Position numbers and translations under genes: made by a program. The notes under the pieces were generated by a model. That model did not search any database. It worked only from the letters and a program-made list of their open reading frames with translations, and had not been told where the DNA came from. Source: H111-94 sp034436045 (GTDB taxonomy: Bacteria > Chloroflexota > Ktedonobacteria > Ktedonobacterales > Ktedonobacteraceae). From it: 64,000 nt of DNA. Positions within the stretch are counted from its first letter, which is position 1. Each line of letters starts with the position of its first letter. Positions 32,990 through 40,674 of this stretch are shown one piece after another. Where the stretch lies: positions 18,938-82,937 of the forward strand of contig DAOTVZ010000288.1 in assembly GCA_034436045.1 (NCBI GenBank). The letters are read 5' to 3'.

Positions 32990-33055
32990 ATGAGAGAGAT
33001 ATTTTCGTCGGCACCAGACTCACCCGCGAGGATGCCAGAGGGAGTTTTCAGAAGT

Positions 33056-33619
33056 ATGCCTTATCTTGCAACAGTCAATAAACATCACTACCGTATTGAA
33101 ACCCATGAGGAGCAGCAGAGCGTCACGCTGGACGGCGTGGTACACGCGCTCGACTGGCGGCAACTGGCCCCCCTGGCGGCGGATGCGAAGGGCAATGTCG
33201 GCGTCGGCGGTCACTATAGTCTGCTCATCAATGGTGCCTCATTTGATATTTTCGCACGTCGCATCATTAAGCCAGACGAGCAGGATAGCCAGACCTACGA
33301 GGTACAGATCGCCGGTCACCGCTTCGAGGTCAAGGTCGAAGACGAACGCGCCAGGCTGCTGGCCGGTCTAATCAAAGGTAGCGGCACCGGTGGCACGGCC
33401 AGCGTCTACGCACCCATGCCAGGGCTGGTAGTGGGCGTGCCGGTTGAGATCGGCCAGAACGTCAACGCGGGCCAGCCCGTGCTGATCCTCGAAGCCATGA
33501 AGATGGAAAACGATCTCACCGCCCCCATCTCCGGCACAGTCAAAGAGGTGCATGCCCGCAAAGGCCAGGCCGTTGAACAGGGAGCGATGCTGGTCGTTAT
33601 AGAGGCCCAGGAAGAATAA
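33056..33619 (+). CDS. Biotin/lipoyl carrier protein (acetyl-CoA carboxylase BCCP-like)
   Basis: A 187-residue protein from ATG 33056; earlier in-frame ATGs (32990, 33032) fit the family less well. An N-terminal region (about 1-110) of the kind found in acyl-CoA carboxylase subunits is followed by a C-terminal biotinyl domain (about 115-187). The biotinylated Lys is in LEAMKMEND, with VVGVPVEIGQNVNAGQ before it. It would carry carboxybiotin between a biotin carboxylase and a carboxyltransferase. Neither partner is adjacent, so it is an orphan carrier, possibly used by a propionyl-CoA or methylcrotonyl-CoA carboxylase elsewhere. Confidence 0.87.
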   Translation: MPYLATVNKHHYRIETHEEQQSVTLDGVVHALDWRQLAPLAADAKGNVGVGGHYSLLINGASFDIFARRIIKPDEQDSQTYEVQIAGHRFEVKVEDERARLLAGLIKGSGTGGTASVYAPMPGLVVGVPVEIGQNVNAGQPVLILEAMKMENDLTAPISGTVKEVHARKGQAVEQGAMLVVIEAQEE

Positions 33620-33631
33620 GTATGGTTGACC

Positions 33632-33659
33632 GCAGGAACTCGATTGATCGAGTTCCTGC
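33632..33659 (+). terminator. Hairpin after the biotinyl-domain gene
   Basis: GCAGGAACTCGA and TCGAGTTCCTGC form a 12-bp perfect stem with a 4-nt loop, followed by ATATATTTT. It lies 12 bp past the stop codon and also serves the convergent PBP2-type gene's end region. Confidence 0.75.
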
Positions 33660-33666
33660 ATATATT

Positions 33667-35280
33667 TTATGCGCACCCGATTTGTAGCAGGCCGGTCTTG
33701 CAACAATAGTTCGGGTCGGGTGCGGCTGGCTGCGGGACATGGATGACTTGCGAGAAGATGTCGTTATACATGGCTGTCACCATTGGGCCGACATCCTGGC
33801 CACCATCGCCGCCATTCTCACGCATCGCCACGATGGTCAGTGACGGAAGTTGAGCGGGATTCGTGGCATAGTAGGGGGCCTGCGTAATTAACCATGCCTG
33901 CGCAGGTGTCCCCGTATCACTCACCTGCCCCGTTCCGGTCTTGGCGATAATCGACCAGGGCGAGGTATAGAGCTTGACCGGCGTCAGCGAGCCGGAACCG
34001 CAGCGCACTACACCATACATGGCTTGCCGCACATCCATCGCCGTCTGCGCCGAAATCTGCTGGCTCCCCAACGGCTGCGGCGACATCTGCACCAGCACAT
34101 TATGATTGGGATCAACGATCTTCTCAATTAATTGCGGTTGCATCATTTGCCCACCGTTCGCCACCGCATCGTCAATAAGCGACATCTGAAGCGGAGTCAT
34201 GGTATCGAAACCCTGCCCAAACGAGTCGGCGGCAAGCTGGTTGGTTGCCAGTGGCTGACCATTCTTCCGCACATGGCTGACCACAACAGGCAAATTGTCG
34301 AAGGGAATCTGCTTCCCGACATAGAAGCTATGGGCATAGTTCAGCCAGGTCTGCTCGCCGGTCTCAACACCAATTTGCGCGTAGATGATGTTATCCGAAT
34401 GGGCAAAGCCATATGCCGTTGTCACGGGAAAATGAATGGTATAGCCCTGGATGTTATTGCCGACAGGCCCAAACGCCTGCCCATCAAAGTAAACCGGCCC
34501 TAGCGCCTGCTGCTGACTAAACTCCTGATTGAGCGTGGTATGTCCCGAATCAAGGGCCGCCGCCAGCGTCATTGTCTTAAACGTTGAGCCGGGTACATAG
34601 CTGCCCTGAATGGGCCGCTCCAGCAGCGGCTGGTCCTTATTCTGTACCAACTGGTTGTAATAGGAGAGATTGCCGGTGGCAAGCTGCTGTACCAGTTCAT
34701 TCGGATCAAAACTGGGCCGACTGAGCATGGCAAGAATCTCACCGGTATGCGGGTCGGTAACGATCACCGCGCCCCGATTCGATGGGAAGGCATTCACATT
34801 ATCAATGAGGGCCGGGGTATCAAAATCCTGATTGACGATGCGCTGAATGCGTTCGTCTATCGTCAAATAGATATCATCGCCCACCGGCGGCCGATGTAGT
34901 GTCTGATTGATCACATTTTTCAATGCTGTCATCCCGACCTGACCATCCAGATAGCTATTATAGGCAGCTTCAATGCCGGTCGCCTGATAGTTCGGGCCAG
35001 CATAGTAGCCGATCAAGCCTGCCAGCGAGGGGTCGGTATAATGGCGCACATAGCCACAACCCGTCGCAGAAGGCGTGGAGTAGGCCAGCAAGACACCATT
35101 GCGATCAAAAATTCTTCCCCGCACCGGTGCGTTATCCAGCAGGCATTTCCGCCCATTATGGGGATTATTCACGACTTGCTGCGCTACCACCACCTGCCAG
35201 TAGACAAGACCCACGCTCAAGGCCGTGAAGCAAGCCAGAAACAATAGAGCAAGCCGATAGACGCCTCTTTTTACATCCAT
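33667..35280 (-). CDS. Penicillin-binding protein 2 / FtsI-like transpeptidase
   Basis: A 537-residue class B PBP with one N-terminal membrane anchor (about residues 10-30). It lacks a transglycosylase domain. The transpeptidase has the active Ser in PGSTFKTMT, the second motif AHSDN (S-D-N) and the KTGTG triad, all in order. An N-terminal PBP dimerisation region carries RGRIFDRNGVLLAY, typical of the mycobacterial PbpA/FtsI group. It cross-links peptidoglycan outside the membrane. GAAGGG precedes the start at eight bases. No division or shape genes are adjacent. Confidence 0.95.
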   Translation of the reverse strand: MDVKRGVYRLALLFLACFTALSVGLVYWQVVVAQQVVNNPHNGRKCLLDNAPVRGRIFDRNGVLLAYSTPSATGCGYVRHYTDPSLAGLIGYYAGPNYQATGIEAAYNSYLDGQVGMTALKNVINQTLHRPPVGDDIYLTIDERIQRIVNQDFDTPALIDNVNAFPSNRGAVIVTDPHTGEILAMLSRPSFDPNELVQQLATGNLSYYNQLVQNKDQPLLERPIQGSYVPGSTFKTMTLAAALDSGHTTLNQEFSQQQALGPVYFDGQAFGPVGNNIQGYTIHFPVTTAYGFAHSDNIIYAQIGVETGEQTWLNYAHSFYVGKQIPFDNLPVVVSHVRKNGQPLATNQLAADSFGQGFDTMTPLQMSLIDDAVANGGQMMQPQLIEKIVDPNHNVLVQMSPQPLGSQQISAQTAMDVRQAMYGVVRCGSGSLTPVKLYTSPWSIIAKTGTGQVSDTGTPAQAWLITQAPYYATNPAQLPSLTIVAMRENGGDGGQDVGPMVTAMYNDIFSQVIHVPQPAAPDPNYCCKTGLLQIGCA

Positions 35281-35571
35281 AATACAGACCCTTCTCTTGT
35301 GTTATCCTCAAAAACCTTTAGCACATAAGATCATCGTAGCACTCCTGCTTTTGCTGTGCAACATATAGAACGCAAAAGGGCATATATGAGATACAAACCG
35401 CATTATTGATGAGATTATGGAACATCCTTTGGATGGTAGACAAGGCATCGCCCTGCCTTGCGTTCACACACATCTGTAATCTATGATTAGGTAGGGAGCA
35501 TCCTATTTTGGAGCTAGTTTCTTGTATGATGTTTATGCAGGACACATACTTTATTCAGGAGGTGAGCGCCG

Positions 35572-36480
35572 ATGCTCAAAGATACGCTGTTGTATCTTGC
35601 TCAAAACGAACAGATACGCGATTTTGTTATTCATAATAAAGCCACCAGAAGCGTCTCGCGGCGCTTTGTGGCGGGCGAACACCTGGATGAAGCGCTGCTA
35701 GTCACACGCACGCTCAATCAGCGCCATATTCAGGTGGCGCTGGACCTGCTCGGCGAGAACGTTACGGACGCAACGGAGGCCCGGCAGGCGGCCCGCAATT
35801 ACATCGCCGCGCTCGACTGTATTCACGAGAACAACCTTGATGCCAATATTTCTGTCAAACTGACCGCGCTTGGCCTGGATATCGCGTCAGAGTTGTGTGA
35901 GCAGAACATACGCATGATATTGGAACATGCACGCGAGCAGAACATCTTCGTCTGCATCGACATGGAGGGGTCGGATTATACGGAGCGCACAGTTGAGTTG
36001 ACCCTACGCCTGCACCGCGATTTTCCGCTCGTTGGCACCGTCATCCAGGCATACCTCTACCGCAGCAAAAAGGATATTGAGCGTCTGATCGAGGAGAGCG
36101 TGCGTGTGCGTCTGGTAAAAGGCGCGTATAGAGAACCGGCCTCGCTGGCCTACCAGGAGAAGAAGCAGGTAGACCAGAACTATGTAGAATTGATGCACAT
36201 GCTGCTGGCGCGCGGCAATTTCCCCGCCATCGCCAGCCATGACGAAGCGATCATCGAGGCCGCACGCAGATTTGTGCGCGATCACGGCATCAGCAAGTCG
36301 GCCTTCGAGTTTCAAATGCTTTACGGCATCCGGCGCGACTTGCAGGAAGAACTGGTGCGGCAAGGCTATAATATGCGTGTCTATGTGCCCTACGGTACGC
36401 AGTGGTATCCCTACCTCATGCGGCGCATGGCTGAGCGTCCCGCCAATCTCATGTTTGTTATGAGCAACGCGCTCCGCTAG
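35572..36480 (+). CDS. Proline dehydrogenase
   Basis: A 302-residue single-domain proline dehydrogenase (PRODH barrel) as in Gram-positive PutB types. It contains VSVKLTALG-like (actual ISVKLTALGLD), FVCIDMEGSDYT, VGTVIQAYLYR with the flavin-binding Arg, RLVKGAYREP, ASHDEAII, and the C-terminal FEFQMLYGIRRDLQEELV and VYVPYGTQWYPYLMRR. The family oxidises proline to pyrroline-5-carboxylate with FAD at the membrane face. The ribosome-binding site AGGAGGTGA is near perfect. The upstream 291 bp show no convincing -35/-10 pair, and no P5C dehydrogenase is next door. Confidence 0.96.
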   Translation: MLKDTLLYLAQNEQIRDFVIHNKATRSVSRRFVAGEHLDEALLVTRTLNQRHIQVALDLLGENVTDATEARQAARNYIAALDCIHENNLDANISVKLTALGLDIASELCEQNIRMILEHAREQNIFVCIDMEGSDYTERTVELTLRLHRDFPLVGTVIQAYLYRSKKDIERLIEESVRVRLVKGAYREPASLAYQEKKQVDQNYVELMHMLLARGNFPAIASHDEAIIEAARRFVRDHGISKSAFEFQMLYGIRRDLQEELVRQGYNMRVYVPYGTQWYPYLMRRMAERPANLMFVMSNALR

Positions 36481-36484
36481 GCCC

Positions 36485-36520
36485 ATCCATCTCCCCTTCC
36501 ATGCGAAGGGGGAGATGGAT
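36485..36520 (+). terminator. Hairpin after proline dehydrogenase
   Basis: ATCCATCTCCCC and GGGGAGATGGAT pair over 12 bp with a 12-nt loop. It lies between converging genes (proline dehydrogenase and a MacB-like permease). There is no long T-run. Confidence 0.6.
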
Positions 36521-36545
36521 AGGATAATCCTGTAGAGATTGTGTG

Positions 36546-37949
36546 TTAGCGCGCGCGGCGCAAGGCTACTATCGGGTCGAGGCGCGAGGCGCGCACGGCG
36601 GGATAGAGGCCGAAGACGATGCCGATGAAAGCGGAGACGGCAAAGGGTAGCATGAGCGTCGTTGGTGTAATGACCAGCGGCACTGTGCCACCGCCGTTGC
36701 GCGCCAGCGCCGCTATAATCAGGTTAATGGTTAGCCAGCCGACAAAGATGCCGAGCAGCATACCCAGGATACCGCCTAAGAGCGATAAGACCAGCGCCTC
36801 AATCAAAAACTGGGTGCGAATATCGGCGCGGCGCGCACCAATAGCCAGGCGAATGCCGATCTCGCGCGTGCGCTCAGTCACGGAGACCAGCATGATGTTC
36901 ATGATACCGATGCCGCCGACCGTCAGCGAGATGGCGGCAATGCTGCTCAATAGGAGCGCAATAGCCTGCGTCACTTGCTGCGATTGCTGCAAAAGCTGCG
37001 CGGATGTAATGGTCTGGAAGTCGTCGGGAGTGCCTTTGGGAATATGATGGCTTGACTCCAGCGTGGTTGTGATTTCCTGCACCACCAGATTGATGTTATT
37101 CTGGTCGTCCACATCAATCACAATCTCGCTCAGATAATTGGTATTCGCCAGTCGGATCATTGCCGTTTGATAGGGAATGAAAATCACGTCATCCTGCCCA
37201 AAACCGCCTTTAGGGGCCAGCACACCTACCACACGGAAAAGCTGATTGCCAATCCGTATCTGTTGACCCACCGGATTTACATTGCTATTGCCAAACAGGT
37301 TTTGTGCCACCGTATCGCCCAGCACGGCCACCGGCTCCGCGCCCGCCTGCTGCTGCGTAGTAAACCAGAGGCCATCGAGCATCTGCCAACCCTGGATGGT
37401 TTGCAAGTCTGTACTGACCCCCTGCACGCGCGTATGCCAGTTCTGGCTCTCAAAAACAACCTGCATATTACCGGCAGAAACTATCGGGCTGATTGCCGAA
37501 ACATGCGGCAACTGGCTCAACAGACGCAGATCGTTGAGCGTCAGCGTCTGCGTGTTCTGTTCCGTGACACCACGGGTGTTCTGCGACGAACCGGGGGCGA
37601 CAAAAATCGTATTCACGCCCTGGCTGGCAATAATGTTCGTAATAAAAGCCGCCACGCCCGATGTTAGCGTGAGCGAGCCGATGACGGCGGCTACACCTAC
37701 CACAATGCCCAGCATCGTCAGGAAGGAGCGCGTGCGATTGGCCCAGATGGCGGTCAGCGCGCTGCCCATGCTTGTACCGAGCGAACTGCCACGTTGATAG
37801 CGTTTGCCACGCAACTCCCTGAGCAGATTCTGAACCGGTGCCTCGCCCGCTATCGCACCATTCTGGCCGGATATCGGCGGAGAGGTGGTAGTCTGCGTCG
37901 CCGTCCCTGCATGCACGCGACTCGTCTGCGGCTGTAGTGAACTGCTCAT
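36546..37949 (-). CDS. MacB-type ABC transporter permease
   Basis: A 467-residue permease. After a ~60-residue cytoplasmic N-terminus there is a first membrane segment (LTMLGIVVGVAAVIGSLTL), a periplasmic-type MacB core of ~200 residues, and three C-terminal membrane segments of the FtsX domain with GIGIMNIMLVSVTERTREIGIRLAIGA. This is the MacB/LolE architecture with four membrane segments. It is the last gene of a four-gene set: adaptor, ATPase, two permeases. Translation starts at ATG with GGAAGG upstream. A heterodimer with the preceding paralogue is likely. Confidence 0.94.
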   Translation of the reverse strand: MSSSLQPQTSRVHAGTATQTTTSPPISGQNGAIAGEAPVQNLLRELRGKRYQRGSSLGTSMGSALTAIWANRTRSFLTMLGIVVGVAAVIGSLTLTSGVAAFITNIIASQGVNTIFVAPGSSQNTRGVTEQNTQTLTLNDLRLLSQLPHVSAISPIVSAGNMQVVFESQNWHTRVQGVSTDLQTIQGWQMLDGLWFTTQQQAGAEPVAVLGDTVAQNLFGNSNVNPVGQQIRIGNQLFRVVGVLAPKGGFGQDDVIFIPYQTAMIRLANTNYLSEIVIDVDDQNNINLVVQEITTTLESSHHIPKGTPDDFQTITSAQLLQQSQQVTQAIALLLSSIAAISLTVGGIGIMNIMLVSVTERTREIGIRLAIGARRADIRTQFLIEALVLSLLGGILGMLLGIFVGWLTINLIIAALARNGGGTVPLVITPTTLMLPFAVSAFIGIVFGLYPAVRASRLDPIVALRRAR

Positions 37950-37963
37950 GCACTTACCTTCCT

Positions 37964-39379
37964 TTACTCTTCAGTGCGAATCGCTTCAATCGGGTCCAAC
38001 CGAGAAGCGCGAATCGCGGGATAGAGGCCAAAGATCACCGCGATACTGGCCGAAACGACAAACGGCAAGGCCACCGATGTGGCGGTGACGACAAACGGCA
38101 AATTTGCTAGATGCGTCACGATCATGCCGACCAGCAGGCCCAGCCCCAGGCCAATCACGCCACCGACCAGACAGAGTACCAGCGCCTCGATCAAAAACTG
38201 ATTGCGGATGTCGCCGCGTGTGGCCCCAATGGCCATGCGAATGCCAATCTCCCAGGTGCGCTCGGTCACGGAGACCAGCATGATATTCATGATGCCGATG
38301 CCGCCGACCGTCAGTGAGATGGCGGCAATACCGACCAGCAGATAGGTGAGTATCGCCGTCGTCTGCCCGATACGCTGCAAGATGAAGGTAAAGGTCGTCA
38401 CCTGGAAGTCGTTGGTCGCGCCACTGGCGATATGATGGCGTTGTTGCAGCAGGACGGTGATCTCTTGCGCCACCTGATTAACATTAGCCGGATCATCCAC
38501 CTGCACCTGAATCTGGTCAACATAGTTGGTGTTGTTCAGGCGAATCTGCGCCGCTCTGATCGGCACGAAGATCACGTTGTCCTGTGTGAAACCGCCGCCC
38601 TGGGGGGCCAGCACACCAACAACACGAAATGTCTCGCTCCCGATGAGAATCTGCTTCCCAATAGGATTCGCGCCAGAGGCATCGAAGAGACTATGATAGA
38701 CTGTAGCGCCCAGCACGGCGACCGGTGTGCCGAACTGCGCATCGTTCGCGCTAAACCAGCTTCCCTGTGCAACTGTCCAGTTCTGCATACTCTGCACCTG
38801 GGTATTGACGCCCTCAATGGTCGTATTCCAGTTCTGACTACCGTAAACCACCTGCGCGCTGGTATCAATGAAAGGGCTTTCGGCCTTAACATGCGGAAGC
38901 TGACCTATCGCTTCAGCATCCTGCAAGGTCAACGTGCTGAGTGTCCCGCTACCTTGCGAGACGCCATTGCTCTGCGCCGTGCCGGGGCCAACTATCACCG
39001 AGTCGCCCAGGCTGGCTACCTGCTGGCTGACATACGCACTCGTGCCCTGCGTCAGCGTCAAGGCTGCGATAACTGCCGCTACGCCGATAAAGATACCTAG
39101 CGCGGTAAGCAAAGAACGCATGGAATTGGCGATCAGCGCCTCGACCGCACTACCGAAATTCGCCCCCAGCATGGAAAGCGGGCCGCGCTGCCAGGTATGC
39201 TGACGCATCTCTTGCAGCAGGCTCTCCAGCGGGGACGGCTGTGGCGGCGAGGTGAGTGTCGCGGTTGATGACTGTATCCTGGCCGCACCATTCGCCTGTT
39301 GAACGGTCGCGGGCGGGCCTTGCCTGGGTGTGCCTTGCAGATTGACGCGGCGCACAGGCGGCTGAGTTGAACGACTCAC
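37964..39379 (-). CDS. MacB-type ABC transporter permease (paralogue)
   Basis: A 471-residue permease, paralogous to the next gene. GTG 39379 is chosen as start: it overlaps the ATPase stop as GTGA, while the frame extends upstream inside the ATPase gene without a site. It has the first membrane segment (LLTALGIFIGVAAVIAALTL), the large extracytoplasmic core, and the FtsX domain with the motif SVTERTWEIGIRMAIGATRGDIRNQF. The two permeases share most motifs (VGGIGIMNIMLV) and differ in their N-termini. They are separated by 14 bp, so co-expression is certain. Confidence 0.93.
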   Translation of the reverse strand: MSRSTQPPVRRVNLQGTPRQGPPATVQQANGAARIQSSTATLTSPPQPSPLESLLQEMRQHTWQRGPLSMLGANFGSAVEALIANSMRSLLTALGIFIGVAAVIAALTLTQGTSAYVSQQVASLGDSVIVGPGTAQSNGVSQGSGTLSTLTLQDAEAIGQLPHVKAESPFIDTSAQVVYGSQNWNTTIEGVNTQVQSMQNWTVAQGSWFSANDAQFGTPVAVLGATVYHSLFDASGANPIGKQILIGSETFRVVGVLAPQGGGFTQDNVIFVPIRAAQIRLNNTNYVDQIQVQVDDPANVNQVAQEITVLLQQRHHIASGATNDFQVTTFTFILQRIGQTTAILTYLLVGIAAISLTVGGIGIMNIMLVSVTERTWEIGIRMAIGATRGDIRNQFLIEALVLCLVGGVIGLGLGLLVGMIVTHLANLPFVVTATSVALPFVVSASIAVIFGLYPAIRASRLDPIEAIRTEE

Positions 39380-40362
39380 GGTTGCTGGCCCCCAATCTGC
39401 GCCGGTTGAGCCTCGGCCTGCGCATGCAGTTTGTTCCATTCGTCAAGCGCAATGCGTCTGTTTGTCACCACCTCATCGCGCACCAGGCGTCCATCAAAGA
39501 AGGAAACCTGGCGTTTACCGTAAGCCGCTACATTGAGGTCGTGCGTCACCAGTACAATTGTCAGGCCCTGCTCGTTCAACTCTTGCAGCACCGCCATGAT
39601 CTCGACGCTGGTACGACTATCCAGGTTGCCGGTCGGCTCGTCGGCCAGCAGAACCGCCGGGCCATTCACCAGCGCACGCGCAATTGCCACACGCTGCTGC
39701 TGACCGCCGGAGAGTTCCGACGGCTTATGGTGCAGGCGATTCCCCAGGCCCACCAGGCTCAGAGCCTTACGCGCCCGTATCTCGCGCTCGCGCGCGGGCA
39801 CTCCGGCATAGATCATCGGTAATTCAACATTCTTTAAGGCAGAGGCGCGACTTAACAGATTAAAGCCCTGGAAGACGAAGCCGATCAAGCGGTTGCGAAT
39901 GTTCGCCAGCTCGTCGCTGCTCATCTTACTGACGAGGCGACCCATCAGCCAGTATTCACCGCTGGTCGGACGATCCAGACAGCCAATTAAGTTCATAAAG
40001 GTGGATTTGCCAGACCCCGATGGGCCTAACACGACGACAAACTCGCCGGGATAGACTTTCAGGGTGACATCGCGCAACGCGGGTACCAGCGTCTTGCCCA
40101 ACACATAGGTCTTGGCCAGGTGCCGCACGTCAATGACCGGTTTGCCTTGCTGCCCACTCGTGATCGTGATGGTCTCATCGGCCTGAGACGCGACCGTATT
40201 GGTCGCATGCGGCACGGTGGCCTGTTTCGTGATGTCCGTCGGCACAGGCTTTTGACCAACTGCCCATTCAGGCTGCGTTGGCTGCTCATCAATGGTAGGC
40301 GGTATGCCAGGACTCATCGGCGATGGCCCGCGCTGTGGTGTCTTTGCATCCTCTGTTGCCAT
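39376..40362 (-). CDS. MacB/LolD-type ABC transporter ATP-binding protein
   Basis: A 328-residue ATPase. About 75 disordered, Pro/Thr-rich residues precede the ATPase domain, which has Walker A LGPSGSGKST, signature LSGGQQQRVAIARAL, Walker B LLADEPTGNLDS and H-loop THD. The C-terminus ends in a short basic tail. It energises the two MacB-like permeases; the stop overlaps the following permease start. The spacer to the adaptor gene upstream (312 bp) contains repeats, which may separate their expression. Confidence 0.94.
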   Translation of the reverse strand: MATEDAKTPQRGPSPMSPGIPPTIDEQPTQPEWAVGQKPVPTDITKQATVPHATNTVASQADETITITSGQQGKPVIDVRHLAKTYVLGKTLVPALRDVTLKVYPGEFVVVLGPSGSGKSTFMNLIGCLDRPTSGEYWLMGRLVSKMSSDELANIRNRLIGFVFQGFNLLSRASALKNVELPMIYAGVPAREREIRARKALSLVGLGNRLHHKPSELSGGQQQRVAIARALVNGPAVLLADEPTGNLDSRTSVEIMAVLQELNEQGLTIVLVTHDLNVAAYGKRQVSFFDGRLVRDEVVTNRRIALDEWNKLHAQAEAQPAQIGGQQP

Positions 40363-40674
40363 GTTCCTGCTCTCTCGATTTCAAGAACCGCACGTACTAT
40401 TGCAACCTTCTTCACGACGTTTGAAGCATCTCTCTCTGTATTATACAGTCAGCATGCTTCTCAGGTTGCAAAATCCCGTAGGGACATACTGTATCACGCC
40501 CACCACGAGATGATGAATTTTCACATCTGACATCGGCAATGGATGACCCCGTAGAGGCGTGCTTCATCACCCCCTGGAAATGCATCGATGGGCAAGCAGG
40601 GCGCGATGAAGCATGCCCCTCCTCGTGTTGATTGGAAAAGATCATCATCCCGTCCCTACGAATCTCCATCTCGC
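40363..40674. other. 312-bp spacer between adaptor and ATPase genes
   Basis: No gene is supported. The left part holds the probable ATPase leader. The rest is palindromic repeat copies (separate entry). Confidence 0.55.
40476..40660. repeat. Degenerate palindromic repeat cluster
   Basis: CCCGTAGGGACATACTGTATCACGCCC (40476-40502), CCCGTAGAGGCGTGCTTCATCACCCCC (40548-40574) and GCAGGGCGCGATGAAGCATGCCCC (40596-40619) are diverged copies. GGGCAAGCAGGGCG matches the repeat between hrcA and dnaK. Confidence 0.7.

Noticed and set aside
39380..39439. Upstream ATG for the second MacB permease
   Set aside because: It lies within the ATPase gene; the GTG overlapping the ATPase stop is the natural coupled start.
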